Shown in pieces: positions 41,943 through 50,729 of a DNA stretch of 54,880 bases (the stretch's first letter is position 1; the number at the start of each line of letters is the position of its first letter). A program made the translations under genes and the position numbers. The notes beneath the pieces were generated by a model that was not told the origin of the DNA, made no database searches, and worked only from the letters and a program-made list of their open reading frames with translations. Source of the stretch: Limnochordia bacterium (GTDB lineage Bacteria > Bacillota > Limnochordia > DUMW01). The stretch covers positions 1 through 54,880 of the forward strand of contig JALNWK010000018.1 of assembly GCA_023230925.1 (NCBI GenBank). Direction: 5' to 3'.

Positions 41943-44900
41943 ATGTTTTCTGAGATTGACGTGAAGAAGGTTGAAAAACGGTGCCGGTGGTTACGCTACG
42001 GGTTCTACGAGCCAGTGGCTGAATTGGATGTAACAATAGCGACAACGATGGAACATATTAGACACCAACAGGTTGATGACCTGCAATTTTCGCCCATTAG
42101 CCCGGGCTCCTCTTGGGGGAAAGAATGGGGATCCGCTTGGTTTAGGACGGATTATGAGATTACCGATGCAAATAGTGGTAAGCTATTTCTGCAGGTGGAG
42201 ACCGGTGGGGAATCCATGGTATATATCGATGGTAAAGCAACGGCAGCCATTGATCGGGAGCACCATGAGATCCCCTTGTCTGCTGCTGAGCTTTCGTTAG
42301 GAAAGCATAGTGTTCTTATTGAGTCCTATGCAGGACATCTAGTACCAAGTATGGACTCCCTACCGCAGGAGGCTCCCAGAGGCCAGTGGCATCCTCCGGT
42401 ATATCGGCATTGCCGCTTAGTTAGAAGAAATGAGGATGCTTGGCATCTACATTTTGACATGATGACCCTGTTCGAAACCGCGATGGAGCTACCTAAGGAT
42501 AGTCTTCGGCGGGCCCGGATTCTAGATACCCTTTCTGCAGTCGTCGATGGGATCACATGGGATACCAGTGATGTAAAAACGAGAAATGCGCAGTTTGCCG
42601 CGGCACGAAAGAAACTAGAACCATTGCTTAGCTGCAAGAACGCTCCAACTACACCAACGTTGAACATGATTGGCCATGCCCACATCGATATTGCCTGGTT
42701 ATGGCCCCTGGCAGAGACCATGCGTAAGTGCGGGCGCACCTTCTCCACCCAGTTGCGGATGATGGAGGAGTACCCTAACTATATATTTCTTCAGAGTCAG
42801 CCCCAAGCCTATGAGTATGCCGAGAAGTATTATCCTGAGGTCTTTGACAGGATCAAGGAAGCAATGGCAAAGGGTAAATGGGAAGCCAATGGGGGTATGT
42901 GGGTAGAGGCTGATACGAATATGCCCAGTACCGAGTCTTTGATCCGTCAGTTTTTGGTGGGCGGGCAGTATTTCAAAGAAAAGCTAAATGCCACCCCCGA
43001 TACCCTCTGGTTGCCCGATGTTTTTGGTTATAATGGTAACCTGCCGCAGATCATTAGAGGATGTGGAATCGATTATTTCATCACCTCCAAGATCGGTTGG
43101 AACCAGGTCAACCGCTTCCCCTATGATCTTTTCAGGTGGGAAGGTATCGATGGCACCGCGGTCCTATCACATTACATTAAGCTAACATATAATGGTATGA
43201 TTAATCCCAAATCCTTATGGGCCCATTGGCGTGAATTTCAGCCAAAGGAGCTCACCGACACAGTGGTGCACGCTGTAGGCTTTGGCGACGGTGGTGGCGG
43301 TATGACCATGGAGAACTTGGAGTTTGCTAATCGCGTCACCGATCTGGAAGGGTGTCCGAAGGCTGAATTTGGGAAGATCAGTGACCTAATGAGTAAGCTC
43401 GAGGAAAACGAGGAGAATTATCCCGTGTGGTGTGGTGAACTATATCTTGAACTGCATCGGGGGACACTAACCAGCCAAGCCTGGACCAAACGCAACAACC
43501 GCAAGATCGAATTCCTACTAAGAGAGACGGAGATGTTGGCAACTGTCGCCTATTTGCTCACCGGTAAGTATCCGGCCCAAGAGCTCACCGAGCTTTGGAA
43601 GCCCGTACTTACGAACCAGTTCCATGATATCTTACCCGGCTCTTCAATTGAGCGGGTCTATGATGATTGTCATCGAATCTATGGTGAGGTCGCAGGTAAA
43701 GCCCTAGAACTCAAGGAGCAGGCAAAGGAGTCGATCTATCGGCATTTTGGAACAAAGCCCGCTAAGGATAAACAAATGGTATTGGTTAACACTCTTAACT
43801 GGACCCGGCAGGATCCGGTGACGATTCCCGTAGAGGAGATTGATCCAGATCTCAACCGAATTGGAAGTTGTGTAGTAAACGACGTTGTGCTCCCGAAGGA
43901 TGAACCGGTGTATGTTACCGACGAAAACGGCAAGCCAGTACCAAGCCAATGGAGTCAGGAACGGTTAGTCTTTGCCCCGGTTGTTTCAGGGATGAGTCTG
44001 CGCAGTTATCATATCAAGCAAGGTCGCTCTCCAGTTCAACCGGAGGATCCGGTCTCCGTTAAGATGCATGGGACAAAAGCACTCTTAGAAAACCAGTTGA
44101 TTAAGGTAGAGGTGGATCGCAGTGGCCAGTTACTGTCGGTATATGATAAGCAAGCAAACCGTGAGGTGCTACCTAAGGGCCGAAGGGGTAATGTTGTCCT
44201 GCTCGCGGAAGACCTGCCGATGTTCTGGGACGCCTGGGATATTGATCTGTACTACCGGGAAGCCGTTAAGGAAGTGACAGGTGGCACCCTCGAGCTAATT
44301 GAAGAGGGACCCCTGCAAGCCCGTGTTCGGGTATCTCGCACCTTTGGCAGTGGCTCAAACTGGGTACAGGACATTGTGCTTCATGCAGGAAGCAAGCGGA
44401 TTGACTTTGAGACGAAGGTTGACTGGCATGAGACCCACAGACTGCTGAAGGTAGCTTTCCCGGTGGATGTCTTCAGCCGCGAAGTCAACTACGAAATCCA
44501 AAATGGGTATATCACCCGTCCAAGCCACGGGAACACATCGTGGGATCAGGCTCGATTCGAGGTATGTGGTCACAAGTGGTGTGATATCGCCGAACAGGGT
44601 TACGGGGCGGCTTTGATGAATGACTGTAAGTACGGCTATGAGACCATTGAAAACGAGCTGCGACTAACACTGCTTAAATCAGCTATTGGGCCGGATTTGC
44701 ATGCTGATCAAGGGGTGCAGGTCTTTACCTATGCTTTCTTACCCCATGTAGGAAGCCTACAGGAGGCGGAGGTTGTACGTCACGCCCATGAGCTTAATGT
44801 TCCCTATACACTCGAGCATAATGATGACGAAGAGGTAAATGTCTCCCTGTACCAAATGCTAAAGCTCGAAGGGGGTCAGGTTTTCCTACATGCGGTGAAA

Positions 44901-45110
44901 AAAGCGGAGAACTCCCCTGGAGTCATCGTGCGTTTCGGTGAGCTGGTAGGAAAACGTAGTCAAATATCACTGACACTACCTGCTAAGGCGAAGAAAGTCT
45001 ATACCACAAATCATGTAGAGGAAAACCCAGTGGCCATAGCAAGCAATGTGCAGAGGGTGGAAGTAGAAGTGAAACCCTTTGAGATCAAGACGTTGTTGGT
45101 GGAGTTTTAG
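41943..45110 (+). CDS. Alpha-mannosidase, glycoside hydrolase family 38
   Basis: GH38 enzymes release mannose from alpha-mannosides with retention, using a zinc-bound Asp nucleophile. The landmarks are in place: GHAHIDIAWLWP at 244-255 (zinc His245 or His247 and Asp249), nucleophile Asp359 in LWLPDVFGYNGNLPQI, GFGDGGGGMT (substrate loop), and LELHRGTLTSQAWTKRNNRK. At 1055 residues the length is that of class II bacterial/ER-type enzymes, with an N-terminal beta domain and a long C-terminal beta sandwich. There is no signal peptide, so it works in the cytoplasm on imported oligosaccharides. It is co-transcribed with the gene that follows 17 bases later. Confidence 0.95.
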   Translation: MFSEIDVKKVEKRCRWLRYGFYEPVAELDVTIATTMEHIRHQQVDDLQFSPISPGSSWGKEWGSAWFRTDYEITDANSGKLFLQVETGGESMVYIDGKATAAIDREHHEIPLSAAELSLGKHSVLIESYAGHLVPSMDSLPQEAPRGQWHPPVYRHCRLVRRNEDAWHLHFDMMTLFETAMELPKDSLRRARILDTLSAVVDGITWDTSDVKTRNAQFAAARKKLEPLLSCKNAPTTPTLNMIGHAHIDIAWLWPLAETMRKCGRTFSTQLRMMEEYPNYIFLQSQPQAYEYAEKYYPEVFDRIKEAMAKGKWEANGGMWVEADTNMPSTESLIRQFLVGGQYFKEKLNATPDTLWLPDVFGYNGNLPQIIRGCGIDYFITSKIGWNQVNRFPYDLFRWEGIDGTAVLSHYIKLTYNGMINPKSLWAHWREFQPKELTDTVVHAVGFGDGGGGMTMENLEFANRVTDLEGCPKAEFGKISDLMSKLEENEENYPVWCGELYLELHRGTLTSQAWTKRNNRKIEFLLRETEMLATVAYLLTGKYPAQELTELWKPVLTNQFHDILPGSSIERVYDDCHRIYGEVAGKALELKEQAKESIYRHFGTKPAKDKQMVLVNTLNWTRQDPVTIPVEEIDPDLNRIGSCVVNDVVLPKDEPVYVTDENGKPVPSQWSQERLVFAPVVSGMSLRSYHIKQGRSPVQPEDPVSVKMHGTKALLENQLIKVEVDRSGQLLSVYDKQANREVLPKGRRGNVVLLAEDLPMFWDAWDIDLYYREAVKEVTGGTLELIEEGPLQARVRVSRTFGSGSNWVQDIVLHAGSKRIDFETKVDWHETHRLLKVAFPVDVFSREVNYEIQNGYITRPSHGNTSWDQARFEVCGHKWCDIAEQGYGAALMNDCKYGYETIENELRLTLLKSAIGPDLHADQGVQVFTYAFLPHVGSLQEAEVVRHAHELNVPYTLEHNDDEEVNVSLYQMLKLEGGQVFLHAVKKAENSPGVIVRFGELVGKRSQISLTLPAKAKKVYTTNHVEENPVAIASNVQRVEVEVKPFEIKTLLVEF

Positions 45111-45127
45111 TTCAAGGAGGGATAGTC

Positions 45128-45610
45128 TTGCTGCGCCAATGTGCACCTATGGAGTATGTAGATTACACGGTAAAAAGACTGGAAAAGGGTGTTTTGCTGG
45201 TATCTAACCAGGAGGGCAAAAACCCCAATGTTATGACCATATCCTGGGGATTTATTGGATTCCAATGGTCTAAACCGGTGTTTATTGTACCGGTTCGCAC
45301 TGAACGGTTTAGTCATCCTTTGATCACAAAGACCGGGGAATTTGTAGTATCGATCCAGCCTCCCACTATGGATGACGATGCCAACTACTGCGGTACCCGT
45401 TCGGGAAGGGACACGGATAAGTGGGTCGAGCGGGGGTTTGTGCCGGTGCAGTTGCCGGGAATTGCCACTCCGGGCATTGAACAGGCGAATCTTCATTATG
45501 CCTGTCGGGTGATTCATACCGCTTCGGCGGAGCCCCTTACCTCTCATACCTTCTTTTTCGGGGAGATTGTGGGTGCCTACGTTGATGCAGCCAAGAATTT
45601 GAGTCTATAG
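45128..45610 (+). CDS. Flavin-reductase-like (FMN-binding split-barrel) protein
   Basis: The 160-residue protein belongs to the flavin-reductase-like/flavoredoxin family: VDYTVKRLEKGVLLVSNQEGKNPNVMTISWGFIGFQWSKPVFIVPVRTERFSHPLI, EFVVSIQ, YCGTRSGRDTDKW, and HTFFFGEIVGAYVD at the end. It probably binds FMN. The TTG start at 45128 lies 6 bases after AGGAGGG. It follows the alpha-mannosidase without a terminator between them, an odd pairing, and resembles the protein at 22202-22693. A strong terminator follows. The electron-transfer partner is unknown. Confidence 0.85.
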   Translation: MLRQCAPMEYVDYTVKRLEKGVLLVSNQEGKNPNVMTISWGFIGFQWSKPVFIVPVRTERFSHPLITKTGEFVVSIQPPTMDDDANYCGTRSGRDTDKWVERGFVPVQLPGIATPGIEQANLHYACRVIHTASAEPLTSHTFFFGEIVGAYVDAAKNLSL

Positions 45611-45613
45611 ACT

Positions 45614-45651
45614 AAGAACCGCCTTTCTTTGGACAAAGAAAGGCGGTTCTT
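45614..45651. terminator. Strong bidirectional terminator
   Basis: AAGAACCGCCTTTCTTT (45614-45630) pairs perfectly with AAAGAAAGGCGGTTCTT (45635-45651), a 17-bp stem with a 4-base loop. T-rich or A-rich ends lie on both sides. It separates the flavin-reductase-like gene from the convergent phosphofructokinase gene. Confidence 0.85.
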
Positions 45652-45661
45652 CTTGATCACC

Positions 45662-46681
45662 CTATAAGTCAAGTTCTAGGGAAGTAAGCTGCAGCCATTG
45701 GTCGGTAACATACTGCTTTTTGCCAATGACCTCGGTAAGAGGTACGTCAACAATGGCACCCTGTCGTAGGGCTGTCATTGTCCCGGTGTTTCCCTGGACT
45801 AGTGAAGAGACTGCCCGGGCGGCAAACCGCGTGGCCAGTAGCAAATCCGTTGGAGTAGGATTTCCCCCCCGCTGCAGGTAACCCATTACCAGCACCCGGG
45901 GTTTTTTACGGGTTCGCTGACCCACAAGTTGGGCAATGGAGTAAGCAATACCCTCCAGTTCGAAATTGCCAAAATCATCGGCGATCTCCATGTTACTCCG
46001 GGAGGAGATGTCAAATCCCTCGGCTACAACAGCAACACAGCTGTGACATCCTTGGCTGCTGCGCTGCCGGAATCTCTCGATCAGTCCATCAATCGATGTG
46101 TTTAGCTCAGGACATAGTACATAGTCCGCACCGATCAGCAGTGCAGACAAAATGGCTAACCAGCCGGTTTCCCGGCCCATGACTTCCACTAACATATCAC
46201 GTTCATGGGCATTGTTTGAGTTGCGAACAGAGTTGACGCTTTGGGCAATAGCGTGTAAAGCTGTATCAAATCCTAGACAACGCTCTGTTCCGTAGACATC
46301 ATTGTCAATGGTCTGGGGGATACCCACAATGGGAACACCTAAAGATGAGAGCCTTTGGGCCACCGAGAGGGTGTCATCACCGCCAATGGCAATTAAACCA
46401 TCAAGCTGTGCCCGATCAAGATTGGTTAATAGTTGTTGCTCTTGTCCGCTGGCAAAGGGGTTGGTCCTGGCTGTGCCCAGCAAGGTTCCCGGTTGATACT
46501 CCCACTGCCTACAGGATTCTAGCTCTAGCGTGTCCCATTTTTCGTCTAGGAGTCCCTGCCAACCATTTTGGATGCCAACGGCCTCAATATCCGCGTTGAC
46601 CAGCATACCTACTGTAGTTACGATGGCCTTATTGATTCCCGAGGAGTCTCCTCCTCCGGTTAAGATACCGACTCGTTTCAC
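45662..46681 (-). CDS. pfkA: 6-phosphofructokinase, atypical phosphoryl-donor residues
   Basis: Pfk phosphorylates fructose-6-phosphate in glycolysis. The fold landmarks are GILTGGGDSSGINKAI at the N-terminus, AIGGDDTLS at 98-106, PQTIDND at 122-128 with catalytic Asp126, and MGRETGWLA near 168. ATP-dependent bacterial Pfks have GGDG and GTIDND; PPi-dependent enzymes have GGDD and KTIDND. This protein has the PPi-type GGDD but Gln in place of Gly or Lys before TIDND, so the donor is ambiguous. At 339 residues it has normal length. It converges on the mannosidase operon and is divergent from the M42 genes. Confidence 0.9.
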   Translation of the reverse strand: MKRVGILTGGGDSSGINKAIVTTVGMLVNADIEAVGIQNGWQGLLDEKWDTLELESCRQWEYQPGTLLGTARTNPFASGQEQQLLTNLDRAQLDGLIAIGGDDTLSVAQRLSSLGVPIVGIPQTIDNDVYGTERCLGFDTALHAIAQSVNSVRNSNNAHERDMLVEVMGRETGWLAILSALLIGADYVLCPELNTSIDGLIERFRQRSSQGCHSCVAVVAEGFDISSRSNMEIADDFGNFELEGIAYSIAQLVGQRTRKKPRVLVMGYLQRGGNPTPTDLLLATRFAARAVSSLVQGNTGTMTALRQGAIVDVPLTEVIGKKQYVTDQWLQLTSLELDL

Positions 46682-46998
46682 AAGTAACCCTCCCCAATTA
46701 CTTTTTAACCTTTCCTAGTATACCATGAAGAATGAATTTGTGGAGTCAAGGGCCAACCGTTCAGGTCACATCATTCCTTTAAGTATATGAAGGGATTTCC
46801 TAGTTTAGGCTAACAACCTTGCGGGGCCGTGACCCCCATTTCGATGTTTACTAATATTTTGGGTGGAAAAGTCAATATTAAGATGGATACATTCTGCCTA
46901 CGATAGCCTTTTTTTGCTATTTATGCAGGGTATCACGGTTCGTTAGGGAATATATCAGTATGGTAACAGAAACAATCAGAATGGTAGGGTGGGAAGAG
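46682..46998. promoter_or_regulatory. Divergent promoter region of pfkA and the M42 peptidase operon
   Basis: This 317-base stretch lies between divergent genes and must hold both promoters. No near-consensus -35/-10 pair stood out. The open frame of the first peptidase could begin at ATG 46960, but ATG 46999, after GGGTGGGA, is preferred. No other gene is seen. Confidence 0.35.
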
Positions 46999-48042
46999 AT
47001 GGATGTAAAAGAGTTCTTGATAGAGCTGTCAAATGCAACGGGGGTCTCGGGATATGAAGATGCTGTAGCAGAGGTGGTGAAAAAAGCCTTTGCGCCCCAT
47101 GTGGATGAGATTAGGCAAGATGCCCTAGGCAATGTGATCATGCTGAAAAGGGGTACAGGGGATTCCCCACCGAAGGTCATGTTAGCCGCCCACATGGATG
47201 AGATTGGCCTTGTGGTCACCAAGGTCGAGGATGATGGCTTCCTGCGGGTTTCTAGTATGGGTGGAGTGGATCAGCGCATTCTTCCTGCAGCCGAGGTGAT
47301 TGTACATGGAAAGCAGAAGCTATTAGGTGTCGTCGGTGCCAAACCACCTCATGTTCAACAGCCTGATGAGCGAAACAAAGCGGTTAAAATGCAGGACCTA
47401 TTTATCGACATAGGTCTAAGTGGAGATGAGGCCAAGGAAGTCGTCTCCGTAGGTGATATGATCACCATTAGACAGGAGCCCACAGAGATGAACGGCAAAT
47501 TGGCCGGGAAGGTCATGGATGACCGGGCGGGAGTGGCTGCCCTTTTTGCCTGTTGCCTGGCCCTGAAGAAGATCCAGCATCGTGCCGATGTCTATTTTGT
47601 GGCCACTGTTCAGGAAGAGGTAGGTGTCCGGGGTGCCACAGTTAGTACCTTTGGTATATTACCGGAAATTGGCATTGCCGTTGATGTTGGCCATGGAGAC
47701 ATGGCTGGCGTATCCGGGACGCTAAAACTAGGTGGTGGCCCAGGGGTGGGTATTGGACCCCATGTGCACCCCAAACTGTTTGCCAAGCTACAGGCTGTGG
47801 CAGACGATTGGAAAATCGATTATGCTGTTGATCCTTCGCCGTATCCAGGGGGTACTGATGCCTATGCCATCCAAGTGACAGCAGCGGGAATTCCGACGGC
47901 TTTGATCTCGATCCCCTTACGATACATGCACACTCCGGTTGAAACATTGGACCTGGCAGATATTGATAAGGCTGGCAGGTTGATGGCTCTGTTTATTAGT
48001 GAAGTGGATGCTGAATTTGTGGAGGGATTGCGGTGCTACTGA
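46999..48042 (+). CDS. M42-family aminopeptidase (1 of 3)
   Basis: M42 enzymes are cytoplasmic, co-catalytic metal aminopeptidases that form large tetrahedral shells (also annotated as CelM/FrvX). The residues are visible: AAHMDEIGLVV (metal His and Asp), MDDRAGVAALFACC (bridging Asp), VATVQEEVGVRGATVS (catalytic Glu and metal Glu), AVDVGHGDMAG (metal Asp), and IPLRYMHTPVETLDLAD (metal His). The start ATG 46999 lies shortly after GGGTGGGA. The gene overlaps the next one by 10 bases. The three tandem paralogues are likely to form mixed or substrate-specialised complexes. Confidence 0.93.
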   Translation: MDVKEFLIELSNATGVSGYEDAVAEVVKKAFAPHVDEIRQDALGNVIMLKRGTGDSPPKVMLAAHMDEIGLVVTKVEDDGFLRVSSMGGVDQRILPAAEVIVHGKQKLLGVVGAKPPHVQQPDERNKAVKMQDLFIDIGLSGDEAKEVVSVGDMITIRQEPTEMNGKLAGKVMDDRAGVAALFACCLALKKIQHRADVYFVATVQEEVGVRGATVSTFGILPEIGIAVDVGHGDMAGVSGTLKLGGGPGVGIGPHVHPKLFAKLQAVADDWKIDYAVDPSPYPGGTDAYAIQVTAAGIPTALISIPLRYMHTPVETLDLADIDKAGRLMALFISEVDAEFVEGLRCY

Positions 48043-49049
48043 AAAGACTTACTGAGGCCATAGGCGTATCCAGCCGGGAGGATGAAGTGCGGGATATTCT
48101 ACGGGAGGAAGTTGGCCAATACGCTTCAATACGCACTGATGCTTTAGGTGATTTAATCGCCTACAAAGAAGGAACGGGGCCAAAGGTCATGTTATCAGCC
48201 CACATGGATGAGGTGGGGCTGATGATTACCGGTATTGAAAGTAATGGCATGTTAAAATTCCGCTCGGTTGGCAGCATTGATCCCCGGGTGTTGGTCGCAA
48301 AAAAAGTGCTGGTGGGCAAGGATAAGATACCAGGGGTAATCGGTTCCAAACCGATTCATCTGCAAAAGCCCGATGAAAGAACCCATCCGATAAAAATCGA
48401 AGATATGTGTATTGATATTGGGGCAAAGGATGAAGCCGCTGCTAAGGAGAAGGTAAAGCTCGGGGATTGTGCGGGATTTGCCACAAAGTATGAAGCCTTC
48501 CAAGGAGGTCTGATCAAGGGCAAGGCCTTTGATAACCGGGTAGGCTGTGCGGTGATCGCCGAGGTGCTCCGGCATGATTTCACCCTCCCTGTATACGGCG
48601 CGTTTACGGTACAAGAAGAGGTCGGTGGTAGGGGGGCGGGGGTTGTAGCCTATGATGTGGTCCCTGATGTTACCATTGTTCTGGAGGGTACCACTGCCTC
48701 CGATGTGGCTGGGATCGATCCCCATTTGCATGCCACCACCGTTGGTCAGGGCCCGGCGATTACCTTTATGGACGGTTCTGTTATTTCCTCCCGTCCTGTT
48801 GTTGACAGGTTAATCGAAGTGGCAAAGAAACTGGACATACCTTATCAGATGAGGCGGAGTACTGCTAGTGGTACCGATGCTGGGAAGATTAGGTTGACAC
48901 GAACGGGGATGTCCGTGGCAGTTGTTTCTGTGCCCTGCCGCTATATCCATTCCCCTGTTTCAATTGCGAGTCTGGAAGACTTTAGTCGGACTGTTGCCCT
49001 TGTACGTGGTTTCATTGAAAGTTTGCAGGAAGGTGGTCTTGAACTGTGA
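48033..49049 (+). CDS. M42-family aminopeptidase (2 of 3)
   Basis: The 338-residue paralogue has SAHMDEVGLMI, FDNRVGCAVIAEVL, FTVQEEVGGRGAGVVAYD and VPCRYIHSPVSIASLEDF. The segment with the second metal Asp reads TIVLEGTTASDVAGI, so the acid there is Glu in place of the Asp of copy 1. The GTG start at 48033 has GGAGGG 6 bases upstream inside the previous gene. The frame overlaps the third copy by GTGA. Co-translation of all three is implied. Peptide degradation in the cytoplasm is the likely role. Confidence 0.93.
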   Translation: MLLKRLTEAIGVSSREDEVRDILREEVGQYASIRTDALGDLIAYKEGTGPKVMLSAHMDEVGLMITGIESNGMLKFRSVGSIDPRVLVAKKVLVGKDKIPGVIGSKPIHLQKPDERTHPIKIEDMCIDIGAKDEAAAKEKVKLGDCAGFATKYEAFQGGLIKGKAFDNRVGCAVIAEVLRHDFTLPVYGAFTVQEEVGGRGAGVVAYDVVPDVTIVLEGTTASDVAGIDPHLHATTVGQGPAITFMDGSVISSRPVVDRLIEVAKKLDIPYQMRRSTASGTDAGKIRLTRTGMSVAVVSVPCRYIHSPVSIASLEDFSRTVALVRGFIESLQEGGLEL

Positions 49050-50044
49050 AAGAGCTTATAGAAAAGTTAGTGAATGCCTTTGGACCGTCGGGGTATGAAG
49101 ATGATATTGCGTCTGTTTTGAAGGAATTGATCGCTCCCTATGTAGATGAAGTCCATCACGACAATCTAGGTAACCTAATTGGGATCAAACGGGGCAATGG
49201 GGGCAAAAAGATTATGCTTGCTGCCCACATGGATGAGATCGGCGTTATTGTAACCCATATCGATGAGAATGGTTTCCTTCGGTTCTCCAATATTGGTGGG
49301 TTAAACCCCTTTGGCCTCATTGCGCGGCGAGTGCGGTTTGCAGACGGGACCGTCGGGGTGATTCATCATGAGAAACTAGATAACATCAGGGATCTTAATC
49401 TGAGAAAGATGTATATAGACATTGGATGTTCGACCAAGGAAGAGGCGGAGGCAAAGGTTTCTATTGGTGCTACGGCGGTCATTCATGAGGGAGTAGACCT
49501 TCTAGGTAGTCGTCTTACCTCTAAGGTGTTGGATAACCGTGCAGGCTGTGCGGTGTTAGTCGCTGCCGCCCAAAAAGCACCAAAGACCAATAATGAGATT
49601 TACTACGTATTTACAACCCAGGAGGAAGTAGGTACCCGGGGTGCCAAAACAGCTGCCTTTGGAATTGATCCCGATCTTGGTATTGCCATTGATGTTACTC
49701 CCACAGGAGATACGCCTGAGGCCCATCGTATGAGTGTGAGTTTGGGTAAGGGTGCCGCTATTAAGGTTAAGGATTCCACCATTGTAACGCACCCGAAAGT
49801 AAAAGCGTTTCTAACAGAGATTGCCTCGGCTAATGACATTCCCTATCAGTTTGAGATTCTAGACGGTGGAGGCACCGATGCGGGCCCGATTCACCTAACG
49901 CGGGAGGGTGTACCCACCGGAGCCATCTCCGTTCCCTGTCGTTATGTACACTCGGCTTCGGAGATGATTGATCTAAATGACTTTGATGCCTGTGTCCAAC
50001 TACTGGTGGGGGCAATCACGGCGGATCTTAGTGCACGGTTCTAG
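49046..50044 (+). CDS. M42-family aminopeptidase (3 of 3)
   Basis: The third paralogue (332 residues) shows AAHMDEIGVIV, LDNRAGCAVLVAAA, FTTQEEVGTRGAKTAAFG, GIAIDVTPTGDTPE and VPCRYVHSASEMIDLNDF. All metal ligands and the catalytic Glu are kept. Its GTG start overlaps the TGA of the second copy, and AGGTGG lies 9 bases upstream. A terminator follows 14 bases after the stop. Differences in the loop after the metal Asp among the three copies suggest different peptide preferences. Confidence 0.93.
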   Translation: MKELIEKLVNAFGPSGYEDDIASVLKELIAPYVDEVHHDNLGNLIGIKRGNGGKKIMLAAHMDEIGVIVTHIDENGFLRFSNIGGLNPFGLIARRVRFADGTVGVIHHEKLDNIRDLNLRKMYIDIGCSTKEEAEAKVSIGATAVIHEGVDLLGSRLTSKVLDNRAGCAVLVAAAQKAPKTNNEIYYVFTTQEEVGTRGAKTAAFGIDPDLGIAIDVTPTGDTPEAHRMSVSLGKGAAIKVKDSTIVTHPKVKAFLTEIASANDIPYQFEILDGGGTDAGPIHLTREGVPTGAISVPCRYVHSASEMIDLNDFDACVQLLVGAITADLSARF

Positions 50045-50051
50045 TGGTCAA

Positions 50052-50729
50052 CTAGTCATCAGGGGGTGTGTGTATACCCCCTGATTTTCCGCTAATGCTC
50101 TGTGCTAAAAGGAGCAAGAGCGCCTCCCGCCCCTCTTCGTAATGACGCCACCCGGCTGCAGAAAGGTGTTTTGAGACTGCGGCATCTGAAATACCAAGGA
50201 TCTGTGCCACTTCACTTTGGGTGCTATAGTCTTCTTGCAGATTGACAACCCGGCGTTGTTGAGCGGTCCAACCTGTCCGTAATCGGCAAAGTAAGTTGCC
50301 CAATGCTGTGGCTATCTCATCCCAGGGCTTGCCAAACCCTATTAGCTCAATGGTGTTGCGTTTTTTCTTGGCATTCACCATTGCCCGTTGCGCGTTGTAC
50401 CAGACTGGGCCGTCCATACCGATGGCTTGTTCTTGAAGCTTGGTACTTAAAGCGCCATAGCCAATACCGAATCTGACATCAATGGGCAAAAGAAAATCTA
50501 TAAAGTACTCCACGATGGCAAAAGAAGCTTTGTAGGCAGTGGGGAACAGAAGTCCTTGAATTTCATCCCCGTGGGTGACGATGAACTCTGCCGCTATGGA
50601 TGAAGTAAACATCCGGTTAACTTGGGCCACTCCGGCGATGAGCTTTTCCTGGGTTTGACCTCTGTTGGGCAATCGGCGGGACCCCACTAAGTCTAGTTTA
50701 ATGGCAATAAAGCAAGTCAATGTATTCAC
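50052..50729 (-). CDS. SatD-family protein
   Basis: The 225-residue protein matches the SatD family: an N-terminal nucleotide-cyclase-like fold opening (CFIAIKLDLVGSRRL, then FIVTHGDEIQGLL and VRFGIGYGALSTKL), IGMDGPVWYNAQRAMVNAKKK in the middle, and a C-terminal HTH (QSEVAQILGISDAAVSKHLSAAGW). SatD was described in streptococcal acid tolerance loci, but its activity is not established. Its ATG overlaps the stop of the membrane-protein gene by 4 bases. SatD genes are often paired with a membrane protein of this kind, which supports a signal-sensing module. Confidence 0.83.
   Translation of the reverse strand: MNTLTCFIAIKLDLVGSRRLPNRGQTQEKLIAGVAQVNRMFTSSIAAEFIVTHGDEIQGLLFPTAYKASFAIVEYFIDFLLPIDVRFGIGYGALSTKLQEQAIGMDGPVWYNAQRAMVNAKKKRNTIELIGFGKPWDEIATALGNLLCRLRTGWTAQQRRVVNLQEDYSTQSEVAQILGISDAAVSKHLSAAGWRHYEEGREALLLLLAQSISGKSGGIHTPPDD
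50058..50085. terminator. Terminator of the M42 operon, overlapping the end of satD
   Basis: ATCAGGGGGT (50058-50067) pairs perfectly with ACCCCCTGAT (50076-50085) around an 8-base loop, followed by TTTT on the plus strand. The last codons of the minus-strand SatD gene are inside the hairpin. Confidence 0.8.
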
